The notes under the pieces were generated by a model. That model was not told the DNA's origin. It searched no databases and saw nothing but the letters and a program-made list of their open reading frames with translations. A DNA stretch of 39,096 nucleotides from Methanobrevibacter thaueri. Its GTDB lineage: Archaea; Methanobacteriota; Methanobacteria; Methanobacteriales; Methanobacteriaceae. This document shows, in pieces, positions 29,308 through 38,859 of this stretch; position 1 is the stretch's first letter; each line of letters starts with the position of its first letter. The translations under genes and the position numbers were made by a program. The stretch covers positions 1 to 39,096 of the forward strand of contig NZ_SUTK01000016.1 in assembly GCF_015062905.1 (NCBI RefSeq), written 5' to 3'.

Positions 29308-31310
29308 TTTTTTTCATATTTTTTTCTTTGATGATATTCCTCATCGATATCGCATTTTCCAGACGGCAATACTCTTATGATGTCATCGAGAGTTAATAAG
29401 TCATCTTCATTTATTTTGTGTATAATCTTTTTGGCAATCGCTTCTTTTTTGGTGAATCCCGGTTTTATTACAACATAATTATCGCAATGTTTTTCTAAGG
29501 AGTCTATTGGACCTACCATTATCCTTTTTCCTTCATAATCAACAATTCCAATAGCCAATTTTACCCTTGCGCCTCTGATGTAATTTCTATGGCCCCTTAT
29601 AACGAATGATCCTTTTGCAAGAAATTCCCCTGATTCGGGAGTCTTTGTAACCTGGTCCGGATTGACCCAAAATACGTCTTGAGATGTGAAGCCCATCGAC
29701 CAAGCAGATGAAAATGATGCCGCAAACTCACCGGATTCTTTAAGGAGACTGTCATTTACTTCATCACCATTCAACTTTATGGCAGTTGATGATGCCCCAT
29801 GTATATCCGCATGCAAGTAAATGTCATTAGGTTCCAGATATTTCTTCACGACACTCTCGTTACTGTTGGCGTCACGTCCTCCAATCACCAGATGTCCGTC
29901 GGAGCTTAAGAACCATCTTAATTTTTCATACCATTTGAGGTCCTTTTTCACTCTCTTTTTAGGAACGGCAATATTTTCCATTGCAATGTCCTTTTTGGCT
30001 TTGATCTCTTCAAGCTGTTTTTTGGTATTTTCGATAGCTATTTGAGCACCTTTTGTTTTTCTTTTTGCTTTTTTTGCTTTTTCATAATATTTTTCAGCGT
30101 TTTCAGGTATTGTCAAATTTGGATCTATATTTAGTGTGGTGTTGTCAATGTTTAATGTCAAAACGCCCATCTTATCTATTGATTCATAGATTTGCGCTTC
30201 TGCCATTCCGTCTTTTTTGGCTTTTTTCAATGTTTTTCCAATTTCTTTAAAAGAGTAGTCCTTACTCCTTGCTTGGTTAACGACAGTTACTACGTTTTCG
30301 ATGGTAGGGTAATTAGAATAGATAACCTCTCCTTTATGTTGACTGTCTTCGATGGTCTTGTAAAAATTATCGAGTGTTTCTTGTTGTAAACGTAACCTTT
30401 TTTCAAACTTGTTTACTTTCTTGTTCCATGCTGATTCCCTGGTATTTTTTATGCTGGTGTTGACTTTTTTTGAGTAGAATTCGTCGCATGCTTCATTAAA
30501 GCTTTCAAAGTATGTCTTTTCAAAATTTTCATATTTTATCAAATCAAGTGCAACGACATCTTCCTTGGATTCGCTCTTCACTATTTGAGGCTTAATGTTG
30601 CCTTCTGTAAGGCTATCGAACAGGTTTTTAAATCCTGCATATAATCCTTCTAATTGCTTTTCGGTTAATTCATTATTCGGGGTATTCTTGTCCAGTGCGG
30701 TTATCTCATTAGCCCTTTTAATAACCTCTTCGGCATATAAGCTTCCAAGCCCATTTATTGCAAGGGTCCTCACGACATCACTTTCGGAGTCATTGAAGAC
30801 CTCTTTAAATTCATTCTCAGTAATGGTCATAGGATTGATTCCCCTCTCTTCGGGAAATGCGTATTCGATTTTTGAACTGATGTCCCTGGCACTCAAACGT
30901 TTCCTTTTAAGAGGCAAAATGATATTATTCTCATCATCCAAAAGGATTATGTTTCCCTTGTCGAACAGTTCAACAATTATTGTGTAGTATTTGTCCTTTT
31001 TGACTTTTATCTCCACTACACGGTCAAAATTATGTTGTTTGATGCTTTCAACATGAGCTCCCTTTACCCTTTTTCTTAAAAGCATTGGAAATGACGGTGG
31101 TGTGGTCGGATTTTCAAGTGGGTACTGGCTTGTATGTATCCTTGATCCGCATTGCATAACCAGGTCGACCCTTCCGGTTCCTGGAACGTGGAATCTCATA
31201 ACGACTATATCCTTTGTCGGTTGGAATGACTTATCGACTCTGGCTCCGCTTAATAGATTATTCAATTCATTGCTTACTGTAAAAATGTCAACATTGGACA
31301 TGGACTTCAT
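29304..31310 (-). CDS. Rqc2/NEMF-type ribosome quality control protein (NFACT family)
   Basis: 668 aa from ATG 31310 (GGTG lies 7 nt upstream); an in-frame TTG at 31316 is less likely. The NFACT-N domain opens MSNVDIFTVSNELNNLLSGARVDKSFQ. Coiled-coil regions follow (about 290-330 and 400-460), then NFACT-R/DUF814 with WYEKLRWFLSSDGHLVIGGRDANSNE and YLHADIHGASSTAIK. A basic C-terminal tail ends in RKKYEKN. Homologs bind stalled large ribosomal subunits carrying peptidyl-tRNA; bacterial RqcH and eukaryotic Rqc2 add C-terminal tails. Whether the archaeal protein elongates peptides cannot be read here. Confidence 0.88.
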   Translation of the reverse strand: MKSMSNVDIFTVSNELNNLLSGARVDKSFQPTKDIVVMRFHVPGTGRVDLVMQCGSRIHTSQYPLENPTTPPSFPMLLRKRVKGAHVESIKQHNFDRVVEIKVKKDKYYTIIVELFDKGNIILLDDENNIILPLKRKRLSARDISSKIEYAFPEERGINPMTITENEFKEVFNDSESDVVRTLAINGLGSLYAEEVIKRANEITALDKNTPNNELTEKQLEGLYAGFKNLFDSLTEGNIKPQIVKSESKEDVVALDLIKYENFEKTYFESFNEACDEFYSKKVNTSIKNTRESAWNKKVNKFEKRLRLQQETLDNFYKTIEDSQHKGEVIYSNYPTIENVVTVVNQARSKDYSFKEIGKTLKKAKKDGMAEAQIYESIDKMGVLTLNIDNTTLNIDPNLTIPENAEKYYEKAKKAKRKTKGAQIAIENTKKQLEEIKAKKDIAMENIAVPKKRVKKDLKWYEKLRWFLSSDGHLVIGGRDANSNESVVKKYLEPNDIYLHADIHGASSTAIKLNGDEVNDSLLKESGEFAASFSSAWSMGFTSQDVFWVNPDQVTKTPESGEFLAKGSFVIRGHRNYIRGARVKLAIGIVDYEGKRIMVGPIDSLEKHCDNYVVIKPGFTKKEAIAKKIIHKINEDDLLTLDDIIRVLPSGKCDIDEEYHQRKKYEKN

Positions 31311-31394
31311 TATCAAACACCTTTTTAATCAATACCTTAATATATTATAATCACTAAAATTATATTAATATATTTAATTTAATGGAGGATATAA

Positions 31395-31667
31395 ATGGAC
31401 ACTACTATCAAAGTTACAAGTATTCATATTGTTGCAGGTCTTGTTGCTGCTTTGCTTTCCGCAGCTTTGACTGCTGGTTGGTTCGGATTTAAAAATGACG
31501 TATTTGCATTTTTCATTGCTGTAATAATATTATATTTTGTCGGCCAATTCTCTCAAAAAATCGCAGGTGACGAAATCTCCGGATTCAGTCAATGGTTATG
31601 GGATGGAATCTCTCCGTTCTTCTTTACATGGGTTATTGCATACACTTTATTTGTAATGTATTTATAA
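31395..31667 (+). CDS. Small three-helix membrane protein
   Basis: 90 aa with three hydrophobic segments: IVAGLVAALLSAALTAGWF (about 11-30), VFAFFIAVIILYFVGQF (36-52) and PFFFTWVIAYTLFVMYL (74-90). Polar residues KIAGDEISGFSQWLW lie between the second and third. The general plan recalls archaeal EMC6-like or DUF5379-type membrane proteins, which I mention only as candidates. GGAGG lies 8 nt before ATG 31395. It sits alone between two minus-strand genes and its end overlaps DUF2070 by 6 bp. Confidence 0.65.
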   Translation: MDTTIKVTSIHIVAGLVAALLSAALTAGWFGFKNDVFAFFIAVIILYFVGQFSQKIAGDEISGFSQWLWDGISPFFFTWVIAYTLFVMYL

Positions 31668-33509
31668 ACCGCCGAAGAAAATCCATACAAATGCGATAAA
31701 TAATGAGGTAATCAGCAAAACTGGAGCTATAATCTTACTCACAGCCACAACGGAACTTATTGTTGAAATCAATTCTGTTGAATTTTTAGGGCCGAATGTA
31801 TTAAGATTCTTAATTTTATTGGTTCCAGTTCCAACTTCAACTTTTTCTAAATCTTTAATTGCTTCAATTATACTGGCTCTAGTATATTCTATAATTTCAG
31901 CTCTTTTTACAATTCCGATTGGATTATATCCTCTTGAAATGGTATTTACTGTATGTGTATCGGTTGTCATCACTTCAATTTCATCGATTTCAAGGTCACT
32001 TACTGCATCTATAATTTCCTGTCTGAATCCTTTTTCCATATTGTTGGCGTCAAATAATACATAAGCGGTCCTTTGACCATCAACTTCAACAATCATGGTC
32101 TTTATTCCGCTTTCACCAACTCCATCATTCTTGTCAAGGTCATCCATGTTGTCTGCATGGCATCCTACCCTGATGTCATATTTTTCCTGTTCTGGATTGA
32201 TTGCATCAATAACGTCAATTAACTGGAATACTTCAGAATTTCCAGGAAGGACTTCTCCACTTTCAGCAGTGAATGAATTGTGGCAGTCTACAATCACTGA
32301 ATCTTTGACATTACAATGGTTTCTGCTTTGGGCCATCATTGTAAGTCCAACACCGAATTCGATATCATCAACAGCTTCAGGAGCAAAAGTGGACAGTATC
32401 ACCATTCCTTCGTTGAAAAATTGAACTCCGATATTCGCCTTTTCACAGTTATACCTAACGAATTTACTTGCACTTTCAGAATATTCAATTCTTTCAAGGC
32501 CTTTTTTAATGGAGTTTTCTATCTTGTCGATTTCACTGACTGCAATCGGGTTAAAGTCATGTGTTGAAGGGCCGTGTGCAACCATGGTAAAGAAATCAAA
32601 TTTGTTTGCAAGCAGAGTCGGCATATTGGAACCGCCTAAATCTCCTAAAGGTCCTGGATGTACGGATGGAGATATGAACAGCGCTTTAATTCCATTTTCT
32701 GTTTTAAAACTAACGAATGTAACAATAGTGTCAATAGCTTCGCTCATATTTTCAAACAATCCCTCGAGGGAGTTTGATCCTTCATTCATATGGGCGATAA
32801 ATAGACTTAATAAATCCAATACTCCTATTCCCAGATTTTTCTTGAATGGGGAAGCAATGACTGTAATGAATGCATAAATTGCGATAACAAATATTATTGA
32901 TGCAACAAATGCCTTAAGGCTAATCTGGAATATGGCAGGTCCCAAAAAGCTTGTATCAATAAATAAAAATGATATTGATATGTACATGGCTATGATGAGC
33001 ACCGGCTGAATAAATCCTGTCATTGCAGCTATGGAAAATCTGACTTTGGATGTTGCCCAGAATACCAATGTATTGAAACCATATATCAAAACGCAAGCAA
33101 ATATCATTGAATTTATGAATATGTCCACATTTATCAGTCTGGAAATTATGCATCCCAGCAGTACAAATATTCCTAAAATGGTCATTGAAAGAGCTGACAG
33201 AAACATTGAATGCTTAATTTTCAAGTTGATTCCATTAAGACCACTTATTACCTGCTGGTTCAGGGCTCCACTCATTATAGAAGTGATGCCAAGAACTATA
33301 AATCCAAATAATCCCCCATAAATGAAATCTTCAATGATTCCCTGGTTGGGTGTCAAATCGATAGCATAATAAAGGCTTCCAATCAGAAAGCTTATTATCA
33401 TCATTCCAATTATTGAATATTTGGTGTCAGGTAATGTTTTTATAAATTTTGATAAACCTGCAACACTGCTCATGCTTGACATATTTTTTCCTCGTGGCAT
33501 TTTAGCCAT
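31662..33509 (-). CDS. DUF2070 family archaeal membrane protein
   Basis: 615 aa. Residues about 30-230 hold seven or so membrane helices, followed by a large soluble domain with the family signature FISPSVHPGPLGDLGGSNMP near 285. Later come VAHGPSTHDFNPIA, DCHNSFTAESGEV, VGCHADNMDD and MTTDTHTVN, all rich in His and Asp as in a metal site. A single hydrophobic helix ends the protein. DUF2070 is widespread in archaea and has no known activity; the conserved His/Asp residues suggest a hydrolase. Monocistronic, convergent with the small membrane protein gene. Confidence 0.85.
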   Translation of the reverse strand: MAKMPRGKNMSSMSSVAGLSKFIKTLPDTKYSIIGMMIISFLIGSLYYAIDLTPNQGIIEDFIYGGLFGFIVLGITSIMSGALNQQVISGLNGINLKIKHSMFLSALSMTILGIFVLLGCIISRLINVDIFINSMIFACVLIYGFNTLVFWATSKVRFSIAAMTGFIQPVLIIAMYISISFLFIDTSFLGPAIFQISLKAFVASIIFVIAIYAFITVIASPFKKNLGIGVLDLLSLFIAHMNEGSNSLEGLFENMSEAIDTIVTFVSFKTENGIKALFISPSVHPGPLGDLGGSNMPTLLANKFDFFTMVAHGPSTHDFNPIAVSEIDKIENSIKKGLERIEYSESASKFVRYNCEKANIGVQFFNEGMVILSTFAPEAVDDIEFGVGLTMMAQSRNHCNVKDSVIVDCHNSFTAESGEVLPGNSEVFQLIDVIDAINPEQEKYDIRVGCHADNMDDLDKNDGVGESGIKTMIVEVDGQRTAYVLFDANNMEKGFRQEIIDAVSDLEIDEIEVMTTDTHTVNTISRGYNPIGIVKRAEIIEYTRASIIEAIKDLEKVEVGTGTNKIKNLNTFGPKNSTELISTISSVVAVSKIIAPVLLITSLFIAFVWIFFGGL

Positions 33510-33602
33510 TAAATTTATTAAATCTAAAAATTTTATATATTTATAGTTATATTTTTATTACTCTCTTAATAAAAAGATTATTATTAATTTTAGGGTGGAT
33601 AT

Positions 33603-34124
33603 ATGGAAAAAAGATTGAATGTTCCAATTAAGGATGAAAATTTAGATGAGTTAAAAGCTGGCGATGTAGTTTATTTGACTGGAAATATTTTGACCGCAAG
33701 AGATCAAGCACACAAACGCCTTATTGAACAGGGCGCTCCATTAGATATTGAAGGAGCAGTGCTTTTCCATGCAGGGCCGATAATAACAAAAAAAGATGAT
33801 GACTATCAGATGGTAGCTATTGGACCAACCACTTCAATGAGAATGAATCCTTACCAAAGTGATGTTTTGGATATGGGTCCTAAAATTGTCATCGGTAAAG
33901 GTGGAATGGATGATACTGTGCGGGAGGCTTTGGTCCGCAATAATGCATTATATGTGGTGGCCACTGGAGGATGTGCCGCATTGTATGTTGATGCTGTTGA
34001 AAAGATAGAAAGTGTGGACTGGCTCGACTTGGGAATGCCTGAAGCCATGTGGAATTTGAAGGTTAAGGATTTTGGACCGCTCATTGTTGCTATGGACAGT
34101 CATGGCAATAGTTTATATGATTAA
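33603..34124 (+). CDS. Fumarate hydratase beta subunit (class I, C-terminal type)
   Basis: 173 aa. Class I fumarases of methanogens are split into an alpha (Fe-S) and a beta subunit; together they convert fumarate and malate in the partial reductive TCA branch. This protein opens with LNVPIKDENLDELKAGDVVYLTGNILTARD. It has HAGPII, the substrate loop GPTTSMRMNPYQ, GKGGM and VATGGCAALY, all conserved in fumarase/tartrate dehydratase beta subunits, and ends PEAMWNLKVKDFGPLIVAMDSHG. The alpha gene is not in the window. GGGTGG lies 5 nt before ATG 33603. Confidence 0.9.
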   Translation: MEKRLNVPIKDENLDELKAGDVVYLTGNILTARDQAHKRLIEQGAPLDIEGAVLFHAGPIITKKDDDYQMVAIGPTTSMRMNPYQSDVLDMGPKIVIGKGGMDDTVREALVRNNALYVVATGGCAALYVDAVEKIESVDWLDLGMPEAMWNLKVKDFGPLIVAMDSHGNSLYD

Positions 34125-34220
34125 GAAATTTAGAATAATAATGCTTATATATGAGATTAGTTTATAGTATATTTTAAATTATTATTATTTTGTATTACAT
34201 AATAAAGAGGAAGTGTATTT

Positions 34221-34550
34221 ATGGCTGACATTGATGAAGTTGCAGAAAAAAAATTCAAATCTAGAATGGCAAAAATCAGAAAAAGTAATAGGGAACCTGA
34301 AGAAAAAGAGAAGTTTTTTCAAAAATTCGGAACTTCTTTTGAGATTGAATTCCAAAATAAGAATCCTGATAAGCTTACCGATGGAATAACTATCTTCACA
34401 AGTCCTGAAGGTAAAGTCTTATTTGCTGAATACTATTATCAAGTTCCTGAAGATGAAGAATACACATCTATTGATATTACTGAAAAACAATTGAAGTCAA
34501 TCATAGAATTCTTTGAAGATTATAAATTGCAATTAGACGATTCAGATTAG
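34221..34550 (+). CDS. Small charged protein of unknown function
   Basis: 109 aa, not recognised. The N-terminal 35 residues are basic and helical (KKFKSRMAKIRKSNREPEEK). The rest is acidic and alpha/beta, with FTSPEGKVLFAEYYYQVP in the centre and an acidic end LQLDDSD. No Cys and no membrane segment. GAGGAAGTG precedes ATG 34221. The PLP-enzyme gene starts at the next base after its stop, so the two are translated together and may act together. Confidence 0.65.
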   Translation: MADIDEVAEKKFKSRMAKIRKSNREPEEKEKFFQKFGTSFEIEFQNKNPDKLTDGITIFTSPEGKVLFAEYYYQVPEDEEYTSIDITEKQLKSIIEFFEDYKLQLDDSD

Positions 34551-35702
34551 ATGATAGTTAACAGTTCTTTAGATGAAGTTAAAAAAAGAGAAAATGCCCT
34601 GTCAATTATTAAGGACATAGTTGAAAACAAGGGGCGCGAATTTTTATTTGACTTAACAGGCCTGTCTGGTGGATTTATCGCAAGTCCATCAGAGTTAAGC
34701 CTTCTGGAAACCTATGTGGGTCCAGCTATTTTTGAAGATGCTCTTCAGGAAGTCGGAATTGAGCATATGGGCGGTGAAAAGGTTCTTCCGTTAAACAGGA
34801 CCTCTTCAGGAATCTTAGCCACCATATTGACATTGGTTGAAAAGGATTCTAATGTGGTGCATTATCTTGCAAAGTTGCCTGCCCATCCGTCAATACCTCG
34901 AAGTTGCAGTCTTGTTGGAGCGAACTATTTCGAGACTGATGTTTTTGAAGATTTCTCAATACCTGAAAATACCTCACTGGTTGTAGTCACAGGTTCCACA
35001 ATGGACCATGAAGTGATTGATGAGGATGAATTTAAAAAAGTAATTGAAATGGCTCATGAGAAAGACATTCCCGTAATGGTTGATGACGCATCCGGAGCAA
35101 GGCTTAGGACTGTTGTGTTTAATCAGCCAAAAGCCTGTGATTTAGGTGCGGACATTGCAATTACAAGCACTGACAAGTTAATGCCTGGTCCAAGAGGGGG
35201 ATTAATGGCCGGCCGCAAGGATCTGATTGATGAAATCAAAGTCAAGGTCCATCAGTTTGGTCTTGAAGCTCAGCCGCCTGCAGTTCTTGCCATGTTGAAT
35301 GGAATTAAAAATTTCAACGGAGATAATCTTGTAAAGAGTTTTGAAAGAAAAGATCAGCTGTTTGATTTGTTAAATGAAAACTTCAGCAATATTCAAAAAA
35401 CCCCAACAGGTGTCATGTTCACTCCTGAAGGTTTGGCGAGGGAGATTGATGTTTCTCATGATTTGTCAGACAATGATTTGGCTTTTGTATTTGCACTGAT
35501 TTTACTAAATGACCATGGAATAATTACCATCCCTGCTGTGGGGATGCCTGGTGCATCAGCAACAATAAGGTTTGACCTGTCAACTACTGATGCGTTTAAT
35601 TTGGATTTGGAAGATCTGTCTCAAAAAATCAAATCTTCATTTGATAAATTAGTTGATATCGCCCCAAATGAAGATGAGTGCAAAAAAATTATTTTTTCAT
35701 AA
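34551..35702 (+). CDS. SelA-like PLP-dependent protein (UPF0425 / MJ0158 family)
   Basis: 383 aa, fold type I PLP protein. The cofactor lysine is Lys209 in TSTDKLMPGPRGGLMAG. Other marks are GGEKVLPLNRTSSGILATIL near residue 77 and MVDDASGARLR near 177 (Asp contacting the pyridine nitrogen). This is the archaeal SelA-like group with M. jannaschii MJ0158. Members resemble bacterial selenocysteine synthase, but the true substrate is unsettled. ATG 34551 directly follows the stop of the 109-aa protein. No selenocysteine genes are nearby. Confidence 0.85.
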   Translation: MIVNSSLDEVKKRENALSIIKDIVENKGREFLFDLTGLSGGFIASPSELSLLETYVGPAIFEDALQEVGIEHMGGEKVLPLNRTSSGILATILTLVEKDSNVVHYLAKLPAHPSIPRSCSLVGANYFETDVFEDFSIPENTSLVVVTGSTMDHEVIDEDEFKKVIEMAHEKDIPVMVDDASGARLRTVVFNQPKACDLGADIAITSTDKLMPGPRGGLMAGRKDLIDEIKVKVHQFGLEAQPPAVLAMLNGIKNFNGDNLVKSFERKDQLFDLLNENFSNIQKTPTGVMFTPEGLAREIDVSHDLSDNDLAFVFALILLNDHGIITIPAVGMPGASATIRFDLSTTDAFNLDLEDLSQKIKSSFDKLVDIAPNEDECKKIIFS

Positions 35703-35743
35703 TTTGAAATGGAAAATGTTATGCTTTGATATAACATTCAATT

Positions 35744-36649
35744 TCAATTTTTTATAATGCATTCTCCTGAAATAACTTTTTCAAGAGTGCCGTCAGTTTT
35801 TTCAACAACCAATGACCCTTCTTTTGAAATGCCTAGAGCATAGGCGTCATATGGTTGGTTAAATGGTTTTTTAACTTCTACAATTTTGCCTATTGTATAT
35901 GACCGCTTTCTCCATTCCTTTAATATTTCTTCATGGCGGCCATGGTTAAACAATTCGAAAATTTCTTCAATTTCTTCTAAAAAGAGTTTGATTAAAAGAT
36001 TTTCATCCACTTTTCTTCCAAGTTCTATTTCAAGACTTGTTGTTTTATCCTTTAATTCTTCGGGAAAATCTTCAATGTTTAAATTGGCATCGATGCCAAC
36101 GCCTACAACGACATTTTCTATGCTGTTAAAACTGGTGGTGGCTTCGGTTAAAATTCCACAGACTTTTTTGCCGTTTATCATGATGTCATTTGGCCATTTG
36201 ATTTCACAACTTTCAACTTCAATTCTTTCAAGAGTTTTTGCAACTGCAACTCCTGTGGCCAAGGTTATAAGAGGAATATTTGAGTAATCAACATTTGGTG
36301 TTAGTATGATTGATAACCATATTCCACCCAATGGTGATTCCCATGTTTTTCCAGACCTTCCCCTTCCGGCCGTTTGCTTTTCAGCAATGACAACACTGCC
36401 GTTTCCAATCCCGTTCTGGGAGAGGAACTTGGCTATGGTGTTTGTTGAATTTACTTCTCTGTAGATATACAGATTTTGTCCAACAAACTTTGTGTCTAAA
36501 TCTTTTGAAATTTCAGAGGATTTAATGTGTTCTGTTTTCTTTTTACCAATTGCTTCAATTAAATCTGCAAAGTCATTGATGTTTGCATCATTAATCTCAT
36601 CGGATGTAATGCCTTCTTTTTTCAATAAGCTTTGGATTTCATTATTCAT
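35744..36649 (-). CDS. birA: Biotin--[acetyl-CoA-carboxylase/pyruvate carboxylase] ligase
   Basis: 301 aa. Activates biotin with ATP and attaches it to the carrier lysine of PycB. The catalytic core has the biotinyl-AMP loop GRGRSGKTWESPLGGIW near residue 95, then IKWPNDIMINGKKVCGIL, NVVVGVGIDANLN and a C-terminal SH3-like domain ending in GECIIKN. The first 70 residues start NNEIQSLLKKEGITSDEIND and lack a clear winged-helix; they are shorter than the repressor domain of E. coli BirA, so DNA binding is doubtful. It follows pycA by 18 bp in the same operon. Confidence 0.93.
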   Translation of the reverse strand: MNNEIQSLLKKEGITSDEINDANINDFADLIEAIGKKKTEHIKSSEISKDLDTKFVGQNLYIYREVNSTNTIAKFLSQNGIGNGSVVIAEKQTAGRGRSGKTWESPLGGIWLSIILTPNVDYSNIPLITLATGVAVAKTLERIEVESCEIKWPNDIMINGKKVCGILTEATTSFNSIENVVVGVGIDANLNIEDFPEELKDKTTSLEIELGRKVDENLLIKLFLEEIEEIFELFNHGRHEEILKEWRKRSYTIGKIVEVKKPFNQPYDAYALGISKEGSLVVEKTDGTLEKVISGECIIKN

Positions 36650-36667
36650 CCGAAATCTCCAGAAAAC

Positions 36668-38158
36668 TTATTGTTTATCCATTTGTTGTTTTGCATCAGT
36701 CAGGTAAGATCCGACTGCAGCTGAAATTGCAGCTATTTTCTTAGCAGGCATGAATGTGGATTTTAATTTGTTTACATATTCTAAATCTTCTGCAATGACA
36801 TTGACCATCTCTTCTTCGATGCCCTGTTTGTAGGTATCGATGAAGTGGGTGTTCAAGTCTCCTGAAATAAAGTTAGGATTTCTTAAAACAGCTTTATGGA
36901 ATGGAATGGTGGTTTTAACACCTAAAATGATATATTCGCTTAATGCTCTTTTCATTTTGTTGATTGCATCGTCTCTGCTTCTTCCATAAGTGATTAATTT
37001 TGAAATCATGGAGTCATAAAATGTTGGAATTGTATAATTCATATAAACTCCACTGTCTAAACGTACACCAGGTCCTCCAGGGGATCTGTAACCGGTGATT
37101 TTACCCGGATTAGGTGAAAAGTCGTTAAGTGGGTCTTCTGCATTGATACGACATTCGATTGCATGACCTGTTACTTTAATATCATCTTGACTGTAGGTTA
37201 ATTCATCGCCGTTTGCAATCTTGATTTGCTCTTTAATCAAATCAGTGTTGGTAACCAATTCGGTAATTGGGTGTTCCACTTGAATACGTGTGTTCATTTC
37301 AAGGAAGTAATATTCTCCATTGTCGTATAGGAACTCAACAGTTCCTGCGCTTTTGTATCCTATGTATTCTGCAGCTTTGACTGCACTTCCACCCATCTGT
37401 TCCCTTAACTCTTCGGTCATGATCGGGGAAGGGGCTTCTTCAAGGAGTTTTTGGTGTCTTCTTTGAATGGAACATTCCCTGTCTCCAACGTGGATTACGT
37501 TACCGTGTTCGTCAGCCAATATCTGGAATTCGATGTGTCTTGGTTTTTCAAGATATTTTTCAATGAATACTGTTGAATCACCGAAGTTTGTTGATGCTAC
37601 GGATTGTGTGGATTCGATTGCCTGTACAAGTTCTTCTTCTTTATAAACTGCACGCATACCAATTCCACCACCCCCTGCTGAAGCTTTTACAATAACAGGA
37701 TATCCGATTTGACTGGCTATCTCTTTAGCTTCTTCAATGTCGCTTACTCCTTCAGGTGTACCTTCAATAACTGGAACTCCGGCTTTTTTCATGAGAGCTT
37801 TTGATGTGATTTTGTCTCCTATACTACTGATTACTTCTCCGCTTGGTCCAATTAATTTTATTCCATTTTTCTCACATTCTTCACCGAATTTAGGATTTTC
37901 AGCTAAGAATCCATAACCTGGGTGTATTGCATCAGCTCCAGATTCAATTGCAATATCCATAATTTTTTCGATATTTAAGTAGGATTTTGCAGGTGAAGGG
38001 TTTCCTAATGGATAACTTTCATCAGCATAATTTGTATAAAGAGATGTTTTGTCTGCATCAGAGTAAATAGCTACACTTTTGATGTCGAGTTCACGACAAG
38101 CACGCATTACTCTAATGGCTATTTCTCCTCTATTTGCGATTAATATTTTTTCAAACAT
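36668..38158 (-). CDS. pycA: Pyruvate carboxylase subunit A (biotin carboxylase)
   Basis: 496 aa. The ATP-grasp enzyme that carboxylates biotin with bicarbonate. It opens FEKILIANRGEIAIRVMRA; HPGYGFLAEN lies near residue 80, the Gly-rich ATP loop SAGGGGIGMRAV near 162, RDCSIQRR-type RECSIQRRHQKLLEE near 228, and FLEMNTRIQVEH near 285. A C-terminal tail of about 50 residues extends past the core. In methanogens PycA works with PycB (transcarboxylase plus biotin carrier), which is not in the window, to form oxaloacetate. Adjacency to birA supports pyruvate rather than acetyl-CoA as the acceptor. GAGGT precedes ATG 38158. Confidence 0.93.
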   Translation of the reverse strand: MFEKILIANRGEIAIRVMRACRELDIKSVAIYSDADKTSLYTNYADESYPLGNPSPAKSYLNIEKIMDIAIESGADAIHPGYGFLAENPKFGEECEKNGIKLIGPSGEVISSIGDKITSKALMKKAGVPVIEGTPEGVSDIEEAKEIASQIGYPVIVKASAGGGGIGMRAVYKEEELVQAIESTQSVASTNFGDSTVFIEKYLEKPRHIEFQILADEHGNVIHVGDRECSIQRRHQKLLEEAPSPIMTEELREQMGGSAVKAAEYIGYKSAGTVEFLYDNGEYYFLEMNTRIQVEHPITELVTNTDLIKEQIKIANGDELTYSQDDIKVTGHAIECRINAEDPLNDFSPNPGKITGYRSPGGPGVRLDSGVYMNYTIPTFYDSMISKLITYGRSRDDAINKMKRALSEYIILGVKTTIPFHKAVLRNPNFISGDLNTHFIDTYKQGIEEEMVNVIAEDLEYVNKLKSTFMPAKKIAAISAAVGSYLTDAKQQMDKQ

Positions 38159-38226
38159 TTAAAAACCTCTGAATTTTTTCATTAATATATAATTATATAT
38201 TACATAATATATTAAATATTTGATTA

Positions 38227-38859
38227 ATGAAAAAAATTACTCGCAAAAAACATTTGGAAATGAAACTTCAATCAATTCCGGGCCATCCTAAACCTAAGGT
38301 TGGACTTGAGCAGTATACCACTCCTTCTGTCATCGCCTCTGATCTGGTTTGGAATGCATTTTCCCTTGGAGATATTGAAGGATGTAATGTCATTGACCTG
38401 GGTTGCGGAACCGGAGTATTTGCCATTGCATCTGCATTGATGGGGGCAAATTCATCAATTGGTGTGGATATCGATGAGGATTCTGTTCGTTTGGCAATCG
38501 ACGTTAAAGATAAGTTAAATGTCGACAATGCAGATTTCATCGTCAGCGATATCTGTGAATTTGATTGGGGGTCTGATGTAGATACAGTATTTCAAAACCC
38601 TCCATTCGGATCTCAAAGAAAGGCGGACTCCGGTCAGGATTTGAAATTTGTTCAAAGGGCAATCGATTTGAATCCTCATGTTTTATATTCATTTCACATG
38701 GCATCCACACAAGATTTTCTAATCAGATATTATGAAGATAACGGTCTTGAAATTACTCATATTTTTGGGTATAATTTCCCTATTCCAAAGATTTATAATT
38801 TTCATACAAAAGAAAAGCAAAATGTTGATGTTATTGCCATACGAGCAATTTTAAAATAA
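38227..38859 (+). CDS. METTL5-like rRNA adenine N6-methyltransferase
   Basis: 210 aa. A class I SAM methyltransferase. N-terminal VGLEQYTTPSVIASDLVW, then SAM motif I VIDLGCGTGVFAIAS near residue 55, the acidic GVDIDEDSVRLA near 78, and the catalytic NPPFGSQ near 127, which marks N6-adenine methylation. The order and length match METTL5, which modifies a single A in small-subunit rRNA in eukaryotes; the archaeal substrate is inferred. No Shine-Dalgarno site lies before ATG 38227, and TATA-like ATTATATATT is about 27 nt upstream, so it may be leaderless. Confidence 0.82.
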   Translation: MKKITRKKHLEMKLQSIPGHPKPKVGLEQYTTPSVIASDLVWNAFSLGDIEGCNVIDLGCGTGVFAIASALMGANSSIGVDIDEDSVRLAIDVKDKLNVDNADFIVSDICEFDWGSDVDTVFQNPPFGSQRKADSGQDLKFVQRAIDLNPHVLYSFHMASTQDFLIRYYEDNGLEITHIFGYNFPIPKIYNFHTKEKQNVDVIAIRAILK

